DNA from: Streptomyces zagrosensis
GTDB taxonomy: Bacteria; Actinomycetota; Actinomycetes; Streptomycetales; Streptomycetaceae
DNA length: 64,000 nt
Direction of reading: 5' to 3'
NCBI RefSeq assembly: GCF_014203645.1
Contig: NZ_JACHJL010000003.1
Location: forward strand, 372,001 to 436,000
A program made the position numbers and the translations under genes. The notes beneath the pieces are model-generated. The model was not told where the DNA came from and did no database searches. It saw only the letters and a list, made by a program, of their open reading frames with translations. Shown in pieces: positions 7,840 to 15,949 of the stretch. Positions within the stretch are counted from its first letter, which is position 1. Each line of letters opens with the position of its first letter.

Positions 7840-10146
7840 GTGTCGGACGAGGGGCGGCTGGTCGCCGAGCGGTACCGGTTGGTGGAGCGGATTGGCCGGG
7901 GCGGCATGGGTACCGTGTGGAGAGCCGCCGATGAGCTGCTGGGCCGTCAGGTCGCCATCAAGCAGTTGCACATCTCGCCGTACCTGGCCGACGACGAACT
8001 GGCAACGTTGTACGAGCGCACGCGGCGCGAGGCGCGCAGTGCGGCCCGCATCGCGCATCCCAACGTGGTTGTGGTGCACGACGTCGTGGACGATCGCGGC
8101 GTGCCGTGCATCGTCATGGAGTACGTGCCCTCGACCACCCTCGCCGACGTGCTCAAGCGCAAGGGCCGCATCGCGCCCGACGAGGCGGCCAGGATCGGGC
8201 GAGGCATGATCGCCGCCCTACGGGCCGCGCACGCGGCCGGCGTGCTGCACCGGGACGTCAAGCCCGGCAATGTGCTCCTCGGCACCGCAGGCAGCCACCA
8301 AAACAGCAGCTACCACGGTCATGGTGAGGACCGAGACAGCGATGGCAGCGCGCCCGGTGTGCACGGCGATGGGTGGCACGGCGGTCGGGGCGGCGCGGCT
8401 GCGGCAGCCGATACGGACGGCGGCCGAGTCGACGGCCCGCTGGGGGATGGCCGGGTGGTCCTCACCGACTTCGGCATAGCCGTCGCCTCCGGTACCTCGA
8501 CCCTGACCAAGACCGGCGAACTGGTCGGCTCCATTGACTACGTTGCCCCCGAACGCGTCAGAGGCGGTAAGCCAGGGCCCGCATCCGACCTGTGGGCACT
8601 GGGCGCGACGCTCTACCAGGCGCTTGAGGGGCGGCCCCCGTTCCGTAAGGACACCGCGTTCGAGACGGCGTACGCGATTGCCACCGACGACATGCCACCG
8701 CTGCGCTACGGCGGCATCCTGGCGCCGCTCGTCGAGGCGCTGCTCGCCAAGGACCCGGATGCGCGACCGTCTGCCGAGGCCGCGGAATGGGCGCTGCGGG
8801 CTGCCGCCGCCGAGGCCGAGACGGAGCTGATGCGCTCCTCGTCGCTGCTTTCGGAGCGGGACCGTGCGCGACGGAACGCGCCTGACGGGGCGGCACCTTC
8901 GCCCACCGGACCGGCCACGGGGCCCACATCGGCCGCGGTCTCCGCCGCTGCCGGTGCCATCGCCGCGCCGAACGCCCCGGCCACCACTTCGGATGCGCCC
9001 CAGACGCCGATCGCGACGCAGACCCCTACGCCTACGCCACATGCAACGCCTACGCCTACGCCGCAGCCGGCGCCGCTCCCGCGTCCGGCGGCGGCTGGCG
9101 GGGATGCGTCGGGCGTCGGTGGTGCGGGCAGTCTGACCGGGGGCGCGTCGCCATCGGCGCAGGTCGCCGGGGCCCCGCCCGCCGAGGGCGGCACCGCTCC
9201 CACGCACTGGCGCGCCACCCCCCAGCGGCAGCACCCGCACCAACAATCGAGCCGGCACCAACAGCCCCATCAGCCCAACCAACAACGCAACCAGCATCAG
9301 CCGCCCCATCAGTACCAACAACCCGATCAGGACCAACAGCAGCACCCTTCGCCCGCGCCGATGGGCCACCGTCACCCAGCCGAGCACACTCCAGCCCCCG
9401 GGGGCGCCTCCGGGCCCACCACGGCGACGCGCACGCTCACGACGGGCCGGTCGCAACGCAGCCGGGCGACGCTGTGGAGCGTGGTGGCCGTGACTCTGCT
9501 CGCGGTCGGAGCGGGCGCCCTGGCCGTCTACCTGGTGGCCGACGAGGACGGTGCTAGCAACGGTGCACGGCCCAGTACGAAGAAGACCGCGCCCAGCACG
9601 CCAGGCGAAGGCAACAAGGCAAGCAAGGCGCGACCGGGCCAGAGCAAGCCCAAACCGAAGCCGTCCCCCGTGCCGGATGGCTACCACCTGGTCCACGAGG
9701 AGGATTTGGGGGTCGCCTTCCCGGTGCCGGATGGCTGGACCCGCAAGACGGGCACCGGCGAGCAGGTCGATTACGTGGACCCAACCGGCAAGGTCGGCAT
9801 AAAGATCAATGTGCTGGACTTCGCCTCCTCCGACCACTTGGCCCACTTCGAGGAGGTCGAGGAACAGTGGCGCGAACGGGAGCCCACCCTCAAGCGGCTG
9901 CGTATGCAGCGCACGACGTTCCGCGGCAACGCCGCCGCCATCTGGGAGTTCTCCTTCCGCGGTTCGGCTCGGGAGTTCCGGGGCATTGACCTCGGCTTTG
10001 GCCAGGAGGGCAAGGAGGAGTACGCGATCTACGTGTCGGCCCCGAGCGAGCAATGGTCGGAGTACCGGCCCATCTTCGACGTCATCAAGGACAGCTTCCA
10101 CACGGCTGACGATGTGAAGAACGCGCAAGGCAACACGTCCGGCTAG
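7840..10146 (+). CDS. Membrane-anchored serine/threonine protein kinase with insert in the catalytic lobe
   Basis: 768 residues from GTG 7840; the frame is open 65 codons further upstream but lacks family sequence there. Hanks-type kinase: glycine loop IGRGGMG (about 18-24), VAIK Lys41, catalytic HRDVKPGN at 137-144, DFG at 210-212, activation-segment YVAPERVRG. Between HRDVKPGNVLL and the DFG strand there is an extra segment of about 53 residues, rich in Gly, His, Asp and Ser; normally only about 10 residues lie there. A long Pro/Thr, then Gln/His-rich linker follows, then one membrane helix (about 544-566) and a 200-residue extracellular domain with VPDGWTRK and an alpha/beta pattern. All catalytic residues are kept, so activity is likely. 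The inducing signal is unknown. Confidence 0.9.
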   Translation: MSDEGRLVAERYRLVERIGRGGMGTVWRAADELLGRQVAIKQLHISPYLADDELATLYERTRREARSAARIAHPNVVVVHDVVDDRGVPCIVMEYVPSTTLADVLKRKGRIAPDEAARIGRGMIAALRAAHAAGVLHRDVKPGNVLLGTAGSHQNSSYHGHGEDRDSDGSAPGVHGDGWHGGRGGAAAAADTDGGRVDGPLGDGRVVLTDFGIAVASGTSTLTKTGELVGSIDYVAPERVRGGKPGPASDLWALGATLYQALEGRPPFRKDTAFETAYAIATDDMPPLRYGGILAPLVEALLAKDPDARPSAEAAEWALRAAAAEAETELMRSSSLLSERDRARRNAPDGAAPSPTGPATGPTSAAVSAAAGAIAAPNAPATTSDAPQTPIATQTPTPTPHATPTPTPQPAPLPRPAAAGGDASGVGGAGSLTGGASPSAQVAGAPPAEGGTAPTHWRATPQRQHPHQQSSRHQQPHQPNQQRNQHQPPHQYQQPDQDQQQHPSPAPMGHRHPAEHTPAPGGASGPTTATRTLTTGRSQRSRATLWSVVAVTLLAVGAGALAVYLVADEDGASNGARPSTKKTAPSTPGEGNKASKARPGQSKPKPKPSPVPDGYHLVHEEDLGVAFPVPDGWTRKTGTGEQVDYVDPTGKVGIKINVLDFASSDHLAHFEEVEEQWREREPTLKRLRMQRTTFRGNAAAIWEFSFRGSAREFRGIDLGFGQEGKEEYAIYVSAPSEQWSEYRPIFDVIKDSFHTADDVKNAQGNTSG

Positions 10147-10258
10147 CCGCGTCAAGGCGGCGTCCTCGCACGCCCCGCCCCCCAGGGGGCCCGCGGGTTA
10201 GGCCCACTGCTGGATTCGCGCGCCTTAGGGGACCCCTGCGGGCCTTGGTCAGGGGTGA

Positions 10259-10275
10259 TCAGGGTTCAGCCCTGA
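10259..10275. promoter_or_regulatory. Inverted repeat upstream of the histidine kinase
   Basis: TCAGGG-N5-CCCTGA, a perfect 6+6 dyad 36 bases upstream of the histidine kinase start and 110 bases after the Ser/Thr kinase stop. It could be a short terminator stem or an operator for the two-component pair. Confidence 0.35.
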
Positions 10276-10310
10276 TGCCCGGAGCGCGGCGATCGTGTGA
10301 CGATCTGCGT

Positions 10311-11573
10311 ATGACCGCCGCCGCGACTCCTACCGAACCCCCCCTGCGCAAGCTGTACCGCAGTGCGGAAGGTCGGATGCTGGGCGGTGTCGCCCGGGGC
10401 TTGGCAGGCCACCTGGGGCTGCCGGTCTCCTGGGTGCGGATCGTGTTCCTGGCGCTGCTGATGGCAGAGGGCTTCGGCGTGCTGCTGTACGCCCTCTTCT
10501 GGTTCGTCGTGCCGCTCGGCGTCGGCGGGGTGGAGGCGCCCCGGCCCGCGCCCGTCACGGGCCCCGACGGCAAGCGCAGACTGCTGGCCCGTAAGCCGGA
10601 AAAGGGGCAGATCTTCGCCCTGATCGCGCTCGTGGCGGGCATGGCCCTGTTCGTCAGCAACTTCCAACTCGGCCGGGCCAACACCTATATCTGGCCGCTG
10701 CTGTTGATCGGCGCGGGCGTGGCGCTGGTCTGGCGGCAGGCCGACAACTCGCGGCGCGCCCAGTGGGTGGAGCTCAGTCGCCGCAAGCGGGTGCTGCCGA
10801 TCGCGCGCGGCGCGGCCGGCGTCGCCCTGGTGTGCGCCGGGGTGACCGGCATCGTGGTGATGCAGGGTTCGGCCCGACACCTGGGTGCCGTGCTCCAGGC
10901 GGCGCTGGCCGTGCTGGTCGGCATCGCGCTGCTCGCCGGGCCCTACCTGGTCCGGATGGCGCAGGACTTGTCCGAGGAGCGGCTGATGCGCATCCGGGCT
11001 CAAGAGCGGGCCGAAGTCGCCGCCCATGTGCATGACTCGGTGCTGCACACGCTCACCTTGATCCAGCGGAACGCGGAGGACTCGCGCGAGGTCACCCGGC
11101 TCGCCCGCGCCCAGGAGCGGGAACTGCGCGCCTGGCTCAACCGACCGGAGGGCAGGGGCAAGGACGAGGCCGACGAACCGGCGACCCTCGCCGACGCCGT
11201 CAAGCACACGGCGGCGGAGGTCGAGGACCATCACGGGGTGCCGGTCGAGGTGGTGTGCGTCGGCGATTGCCCGCTGGATGAACGGCTGGGGGCTCAGTTG
11301 CAGGCCGCACGCGAGGCGATGGTCAACGCCGCCAAGTACGGTGGCGAGGGCGGCGCCGTGCAGGTCTTCGCCGAAGTCGAGGGGCGTACGGTCTTCGTGT
11401 CCGTACGGGACCGGGGTCCTGGCTTCGATCTGGACGCGGTACCCGATGACCGGATGGGCGTGCGCGAGTCGATCATCGGCAGAATGCAGCGCAACGGCGG
11501 CACGGCACGGCTGCGCTCCGCGCCGGACGGGGGCACCGAAGTGGAACTTGAGATGGAGAGGGTCGCGACATGA
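10311..11573 (+). CDS. PspC-domain sensor histidine kinase
   Basis: 420 residues from ATG 10311 (MTAAATPTEPP). No clear ribosome binding site, so the message may be nearly leaderless. N-terminal PspC domain: LYRSAEGRMLGGVARGLAGH and a membrane helix. Further helices (FALIALVAGMALFVSNF; YIWPLLLIGAGVALVW; GVALVCAGVTGIVVM; LAVLVGIALLAGPYLV) give a multi-pass sensor. Dimerisation/phosphoacceptor helix: ERAEVAAHVHDSVLHTLTLI, HisKA_3 type. ATPase domain: N-box-like MVNAAKYGGEGGAV and G-box DRGPGFDLD. It overlaps the response-regulator gene by 4 bases, so they form one two-component system of the LiaS/PspC kind, likely responding to envelope stress. Confidence 0.92.
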   Translation: MTAAATPTEPPLRKLYRSAEGRMLGGVARGLAGHLGLPVSWVRIVFLALLMAEGFGVLLYALFWFVVPLGVGGVEAPRPAPVTGPDGKRRLLARKPEKGQIFALIALVAGMALFVSNFQLGRANTYIWPLLLIGAGVALVWRQADNSRRAQWVELSRRKRVLPIARGAAGVALVCAGVTGIVVMQGSARHLGAVLQAALAVLVGIALLAGPYLVRMAQDLSEERLMRIRAQERAEVAAHVHDSVLHTLTLIQRNAEDSREVTRLARAQERELRAWLNRPEGRGKDEADEPATLADAVKHTAAEVEDHHGVPVEVVCVGDCPLDERLGAQLQAAREAMVNAAKYGGEGGAVQVFAEVEGRTVFVSVRDRGPGFDLDAVPDDRMGVRESIIGRMQRNGGTARLRSAPDGGTEVELEMERVAT

Positions 11574-12289
11574 CCGAAGGCGTTACGGACACCGGCGGCA
11601 GTGGCGGCGGCAGTGTCGCCGAAGGCGACCGACATGTCAGGGTTGTCCTGGTCGATGACCACCGCATGTTCCGCACCGGCGTGCAGGCCGAGATCGGCCA
11701 GACCGACCGCACGGGCGTGGAGGTGGTCGGCGAGGCGGCCGATGTCGATCAGGCCGTCACGGTCATCACGGCCACCCGCCCCGAAGTGGTCCTGCTGGAT
11801 GTACATCTGCCCGGCGGCGGCGGCGTCGAGGTGCTGCGCCGCAGCGCGGCGATGATGGGCGACGCGTCGCAACCGGTGCGGTTCCTGGCGCTGTCGGTCT
11901 CGGACGCGGCCGATGACGTCATCGGCGTCATCAGGGGCGGCGCCCGCGGCTACGTCACCAAGACGATCACCGGCACCGACCTGGTGAACGCGATCTTCCG
12001 GGTACGGGACGGCGACGCGGTGTTCTCGCCGCGCCTCGCGGGCTTCGTACTCGACGCCTTCGCCTCCACGGACGCGCCCCCGGTCGATGAGGACCTGGAT
12101 CGCCTGACCCAGCGCGAGCGCGAGGTTCTCCGGCTGATCGCCCGGGGTTACGCGTACAAGGAGATCGCCAAGCAGCTGTTCATCTCGGTGAAGACGGTCG
12201 AGTCACACGTCTCGGCGGTACTGCGCAAGCTCCAACTCTCCAACCGGCACGAGCTGACCCGCTGGGCCACGGCACGACGGCTGGTCTGA
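11570..12289 (+). CDS. LuxR/NarL-family response regulator
   Basis: 239 residues. Receiver domain: acidic DDHRMFRTGV near the start, phospho-acceptor Asp77 in VVLLDVHLPGG, switch Ser in FLALSVSD and Lys in YVTKTITG. C-terminal LuxR-type helix-turn-helix: LTQREREVLRLIARGYAYKE and KQLFISVKTVESHVSAVLRK. ATGA overlap with the upstream histidine kinase identifies its partner. Targets unknown; the adjacent PspC genes are natural candidates. Confidence 0.95.
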   Translation: MTEGVTDTGGSGGGSVAEGDRHVRVVLVDDHRMFRTGVQAEIGQTDRTGVEVVGEAADVDQAVTVITATRPEVVLLDVHLPGGGGVEVLRRSAAMMGDASQPVRFLALSVSDAADDVIGVIRGGARGYVTKTITGTDLVNAIFRVRDGDAVFSPRLAGFVLDAFASTDAPPVDEDLDRLTQREREVLRLIARGYAYKEIAKQLFISVKTVESHVSAVLRKLQLSNRHELTRWATARRLV

Positions 12290-12393
12290 ACCGGCAGCCG
12301 TACCGACCGGCCAAGCGCGAACCGGGACCAAAACCAAAACCGCAACCAAAACCGGAGCCGGAACCGGAACCCAGGGTGGGGCGGGGTGACCGC

Positions 12394-13269
12394 TCAGGGG
12401 CGGTAGACCTCACCGGGTTTGGGCACGGCCGGTGCCATGAGCTGAGGCACGGTCACGAAGGTGAACCCCCGCTTGTGCAGGGCGTCGATGATGCCGGGCA
12501 CGGCGGGCACCGTCCCGTCGTATATGTCGTGCAGCAGGATGATCCCGTCCCGGTCGGACTGGTCCAGGACGCGCTTGGTGATCAGCGCCGAGTCCGTCGT
12601 CGAGAAGTCCTTGGCGGTCACGCTCCACAACACCTGGGACAGCCCGAGCTCCTTGCTTACCTTGGAGACGTCCTTGTCCGTACGACCCTGAGGCGGACGC
12701 ATCAAGGTCGGCTTGTGGCCGGTGATCTCCGCTATGGCGTCCTGGGTGAGGGACAGTTCCTTACGCGCCTCGGCGGGCTCCAGATCGGTCAACCGAGGGT
12801 GCGACCAGGTGTGGTTGGCCACCTCGTGCCCCTCCTTCGCGATCCGGCGTACGAGGTCGGGGTGCTTCTTCACATGGTTCTTGCCGAGCAGGAAGAACGT
12901 CGCGGGGACCTTCTTGTCCTTCAGCGTGTCCAGCAACTTGCCGGTGTCCTTGCCGGGCCCGGCATCAAAGGTCAGTGCAATGCACTTGGCCTTGGCGCAG
13001 TCGGCCGCACCGATCTTCCCCTTGGCATCGTCGCCGGCCTTGGACCGGGCGGACGCGGGAGACGTCGCATCGCTCTGCTCCGACGAGCAGCCGCTCAGCG
13101 CAAGGGCCAGGGAGAGCACACCGGCGACGGCGCCGACCGTACTCGACGCCCGCAACGGCCCCCGGCCACGCGCACGGCGGGAAGTGGGGGCGGACGCGGC
13201 GGAACCCGCTTTGTGGGTGGCATCGGCAGCGTCGGCGGACGCGCCGGATATGGGAGGTTCAGACAGCAT
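12394..13269 (-). CDS. Polysaccharide deacetylase lipoprotein (NodB homology, CE4)
   Basis: 291 residues from ATG 13269. Lipoprotein signal: hydrophobic VAGVLSLALALSGC with a lipobox LSGC. NodB domain motifs: TFDAGPG (motif 1 Asp), HTWSHPRL (metal-binding His pair), RPPQGRTD (motif 3 Arg), LHDIYDGT (motif 5 His). Motif 1 reads TFDAGPG where TFDDGP is usual, so the base Asp and the first metal Asp deserve checking. It removes N-acetyl or O-acetyl groups from cell-wall glycans outside the membrane. The frame is open to 13521 but the upstream part lacks a start signal. Faces the response regulator convergently. Confidence 0.9.
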   Translation of the reverse strand: MLSEPPISGASADAADATHKAGSAASAPTSRRARGRGPLRASSTVGAVAGVLSLALALSGCSSEQSDATSPASARSKAGDDAKGKIGAADCAKAKCIALTFDAGPGKDTGKLLDTLKDKKVPATFFLLGKNHVKKHPDLVRRIAKEGHEVANHTWSHPRLTDLEPAEARKELSLTQDAIAEITGHKPTLMRPPQGRTDKDVSKVSKELGLSQVLWSVTAKDFSTTDSALITKRVLDQSDRDGIILLHDIYDGTVPAVPGIIDALHKRGFTFVTVPQLMAPAVPKPGEVYRP

Positions 13270-13286
13270 GCGGAGCACTGTACATG

Positions 13287-13300
13287 CCGTGTATACACGG
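13287..13300. promoter_or_regulatory. 14-base perfect palindrome upstream of the deacetylase
   Basis: CCGTGTATACACGG is fully self-complementary and AT-rich at the centre. It lies 18 bases upstream of the deacetylase start, over the expected promoter. On the gene's strand a TACAGT element between it and the start could be a -10. Candidate operator. Confidence 0.45.
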
Positions 13301-13504
13301 AGTTCATACACCCCCCATGAGGCGTTCTCCCACCACATTAGGGGGAGCGTTGGAGGCGGCGTACGGCGGGGGAGCGTACGGCCCGGGCCGAGCACTTCGC
13401 GTTGGCCCGGGTGGACGTCGAACAGGTACCACAGGCACCGGCGCAAACACCGGCACCCAGCACGAGCGTCCGCGCTGGCCTCGGTGCCGCTTCCTTCATC
13501 GCCC

Positions 13505-13889
13505 TCAGGCGCGGTGGTCAAGGCGGCTGCGGGGGCGGCGGCCCGTGCCGCTGTCGCCCGGCGGCATCAGGGTGGCGATGGCCCCTGCGCCGATGTTGAT
13601 GAAGAAGGAGACGATCTGTAGGACGGTCGAGGCGATCAGCGGGCCGTCACCGCAGGAGGGGTGGTCGCCCGTGTTCGGGGTGGTGATCGACCCGAAGCCG
13701 ATGAACAACCCGGCCAGCAAGCCAATCGCCGCAGACGAGCGACGCGGACGCCAGGCGATGAGCTCGTGCGGGCGCCCGGAGGACATCATCATCACGATCT
13801 GATCGCCGACGATCTCGTATCCGACGAAGGGAATCAGGGGCGTGCCGGGCCAACTCCTCGCCCGTCTCCCGCATGTGCGCGTAGTCCAT
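13505..13889 (-). pseudogene. Broken Uma2-family gene joined to a membrane-protein fragment
   Basis: From ATG 13889 the frame reads MDYAHMRETGEELARHAPD, the usual opening of actinobacterial Uma2-family (PD-(D/E)XK-like) proteins. The continuation VGYEIVGDQIVMMMSSGRPH and HELIAWR is in another frame, so a 1-base shift occurred near 13835-13845. After HELIAWR the Uma2 similarity stops. The same frame continues as a small hydrophobic segment (GLLAGLFIGFGSITTPNTGD, CGDGPLIASTVLQIVSFFIN) that looks like the end of an unrelated membrane protein. Residues of the Uma2 nuclease active site are absent. A short product starting at an internal Met could still be made. Confidence 0.6.
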
Positions 13890-14041
13890 GGCGGCACCGC
13901 CTGTGCACCGTGGGCTGGCCCTGTTGCGCGGCAACATCAGCCCACTCATCGGCCTGGTGAGCAGGCAGCGCACCAGCTTTTCCCCGGTGTTTCCATGAGG
14001 GGCGCCGGCCGGCCCCTGGGGGCGGTTTTACGCGCCGGTCG

Positions 14042-15250
14042 TCAGCCTTCGCCGCGCCACAGGTCGGGCCCGAAGACCTCGTAGTGAATGTCGTCCGTGG
14101 GCATGCCAAGGGCGCGGAGTTGGTTGTGGGTCGTGCACAGGAAGGGGAGCGGGCCGCACAGGTAGGCCACGCTGTGGCGCGGGTCGGGTAGGGGCACGGC
14201 CGACAGCTCGACACGGCCCGTGCGGTGGGCGGGCCAGGGGGGTGCCGGCTGCTCGTACCACACGTGTGCGGTGGCGTCCGGCAACTTGCGTACCAGCTCG
14301 CCCAGTTCGGTGCTCAGGGCATGGGTGCGCTGGGTGCGGTCCCCGTGGAGGGCGACCACTCGGCGTGGTGAGCCGGTCGCCACCAACTGGTCGAGCATCG
14401 CGATCATCGGCGTACAACCGATGCCGGCGGAGATCAACAGGACCGGTCTGTCGTCGCCTTCGTCGAGCGTGACGTCTCCGAAGGGCACGCTGATGCGCAG
14501 CACATGACCCGCGTGGAGGTGCGTGTGCAGATGCGTGGAGACCTCGCCGTTCGGGGTGGCGCCGGTCGGGTCCACGATCGCCTTCACCGTGAAGTGCAAC
14601 GCTTCGGAGCGGGCCGAGCTCAGGCTGTACTGGCGTATCTGCCGTGCCCCGTCGGGCAGTTCCACCTGCACCGATACGTACTGACCTGGTCGAAATAACG
14701 GGGGCGGCGTGCCGTCGAGTGGCCGGACGAGAAAGCTGACGACATCGTCGGCTTCCTGCGTGCGGCCGACCACGCGGTAGTCGCGCCAGACGTCACCGGC
14801 TGGGGCGTCGGCCTCCGCGTAGAGCCGACGCTCCATGGAGATCAAGGTGTTGGCGAGGAGCCAGTACACCTCGTCCCAGGCTGCTGCCACCTCGTCGGTG
14901 ACGGCGTCGCCCAACACCTCGGCGATGGCCGCGAAGAGATGGGTGTGCACGATCCGGTACTGGTCGGGGGCGATGCCGAGTGAGGCGTGCTTGTGGGCGA
15001 TCCGGTCGAGCATCGCGGCGGGACGGGCCTGCGAGGGAGCCACCAGCGCCGAGGCGAAGCCGGCGATGGCGCCCGCCAGCGCCTGCTGCTGCGCGCCATT
15101 GGCCTGGTTGCCCCGGTTGAACAGATCGCGCAACAACTCGGGATGGGCAGCGAAGAGCCGGTCGTAGAAGCACGCACTGATCTTGTCGATGGCGCCGCTC
15201 ACGATGGGCAGCGTGGCACGGACCGTCTCGGCTGAAGTGTCGGACAGCAT
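14042..15250 (-). CDS. hmp: Flavohemoglobin (nitric oxide dioxygenase)
   Basis: 402 residues, the normal length. It oxidises nitric oxide to nitrate using O2 and NAD(P)H. Globin domain (about 1-140): LFAAHPELLRDLF, proximal-His region IAHKHASLGIAPDQYRIVHT, and WDEVYWLLANTLI. FAD-binding barrel (about 150-250): FRPGQYVSVQVELPDG and RQYSLSSA (FAD motif RxYS). NAD-binding domain: ISAGIGCTPMIAML, YLCGPLPFL, ending YEVFGPDLW. Ribosome binding site GAGGTGG before ATG. It is followed upstream by an NsrR-like repressor gene in the same orientation; a candidate operator lies just before the start. Confidence 0.93.
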   Translation of the reverse strand: MLSDTSAETVRATLPIVSGAIDKISACFYDRLFAAHPELLRDLFNRGNQANGAQQQALAGAIAGFASALVAPSQARPAAMLDRIAHKHASLGIAPDQYRIVHTHLFAAIAEVLGDAVTDEVAAAWDEVYWLLANTLISMERRLYAEADAPAGDVWRDYRVVGRTQEADDVVSFLVRPLDGTPPPLFRPGQYVSVQVELPDGARQIRQYSLSSARSEALHFTVKAIVDPTGATPNGEVSTHLHTHLHAGHVLRISVPFGDVTLDEGDDRPVLLISAGIGCTPMIAMLDQLVATGSPRRVVALHGDRTQRTHALSTELGELVRKLPDATAHVWYEQPAPPWPAHRTGRVELSAVPLPDPRHSVAYLCGPLPFLCTTHNQLRALGMPTDDIHYEVFGPDLWRGEG

Positions 15251-15261
15251 GTATCCACCTC

Positions 15262-15285
15262 AAATTCGTATCTCAAACTCGTCTT
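15262..15285 (-). promoter_or_regulatory. Candidate NsrR site upstream of hmp
   Basis: On the hmp strand this 24-base AT-rich block begins AAGACGAGTTT and, after one base, continues AGATACGAATT. The first half resembles the NsrR half-site AAGATGC-TTT. It lies 12-35 bases upstream of the hmp start, where a repressor would block transcription. Similarity is partial. Confidence 0.45.
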
Positions 15286-15391
15286 TACGGGCGTGGGGGG
15301 ACACGGCCCGGCGGGCGGGGTGGTGGGGGCGAGTGATGCGCGGCTGCCCTTTTCGGCGTCGGATAGCCGGCACGCCGCGCGGGATGCGGTG

Positions 15392-15832
15392 CTAGGTGGG
15401 ACGCGGCGAGAGGCCCAGCAGGATCGGGCCGGTCGGGGCCGTCACGAGGTCATCGATGGTCTGGGGATCGAGCGCCGCGTAGAACGCTTCCTGCGCCTGC
15501 CGCAACGCCGTACGCAACCGGCACGCCGACCGCAAGGGGCACGGCAGCTCGTCCTCGCAGCCGACCACGTCACCCACCCCTTCGAGTTCGCGAACCAACC
15601 AGCCGAGCGAGGCGGTGTGCCCGGCCGGTGTCAGGGCCAGGCCGCCGCCCCTGCCGCGCCGAGCCTCGACGACGCCGAGGTGGCGCAGTCTGGTGACGAC
15701 CTTCGCGGCATGGCTGTACGGAACGGCGACGGCGTCGGCCACCTCGCGAGTGGTCGGCGCGCTGTCCTCGTCCAGCACCGCGAGGCGCATGGCGATGCGG
15801 AGCGCTACATCGGTGGCCTTGGTCAATCGCAC
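15392..15832 (-). CDS. nsrR: Rrf2-family nitric-oxide-sensing repressor, NsrR-like
   Basis: 146 residues from GTG 15832. Winged helix N-terminus: MRLTKATDVALRIAMRLAVL with REVADAVAVPYSHAAKVVTR as the recognition helix, and a Gly-rich wing RRGRGGGLALTPAG. Three cysteines in C-x5-C-x5-C spacing (CEDELPCPLRSAC) match the Fe-S cluster ligands of NsrR. Next to hmp, its classical target, so it very probably de-represses hmp when NO damages the cluster. A candidate operator lies immediately upstream, suggesting autoregulation. Confidence 0.88.
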   Translation of the reverse strand: MRLTKATDVALRIAMRLAVLDEDSAPTTREVADAVAVPYSHAAKVVTRLRHLGVVEARRGRGGGLALTPAGHTASLGWLVRELEGVGDVVGCEDELPCPLRSACRLRTALRQAQEAFYAALDPQTIDDLVTAPTGPILLGLSPRPT

Positions 15833-15837
15833 ACGAG

Positions 15838-15860
15838 GAGTCTATTTAATACGCATCTTT
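15838..15860 (-). promoter_or_regulatory. Candidate NsrR operator at nsrR
   Basis: On the gene strand: AAGATGCGTAT, one base, then AAATAGACTCC. The first half matches the NsrR half-site AAGATGC well; the second half is weaker. It ends 5 bases upstream of the GTG start, so binding would block the promoter. Confidence 0.5.
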
Positions 15861-15949
15861 GAATCCACTTTGGGGTGGGCTTTCGGCTCTCCGCAGCACC
15901 CCGGGCTCCATTCGCCCAGGTCAGGCAGGTCGCAGTCGCGCGTAGTGGG

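Noticed and set aside
8218..10155. 645-codon minus-strand frame opposite the Ser/Thr kinase
   Set aside because: Antisense to a clear kinase; no start signal or family.
12300..12393. CCAAAACC/CCGGAACC short repeats after the response regulator
   Set aside because: Simple low-complexity run without dyad or spacing pattern; no convincing terminator stem.
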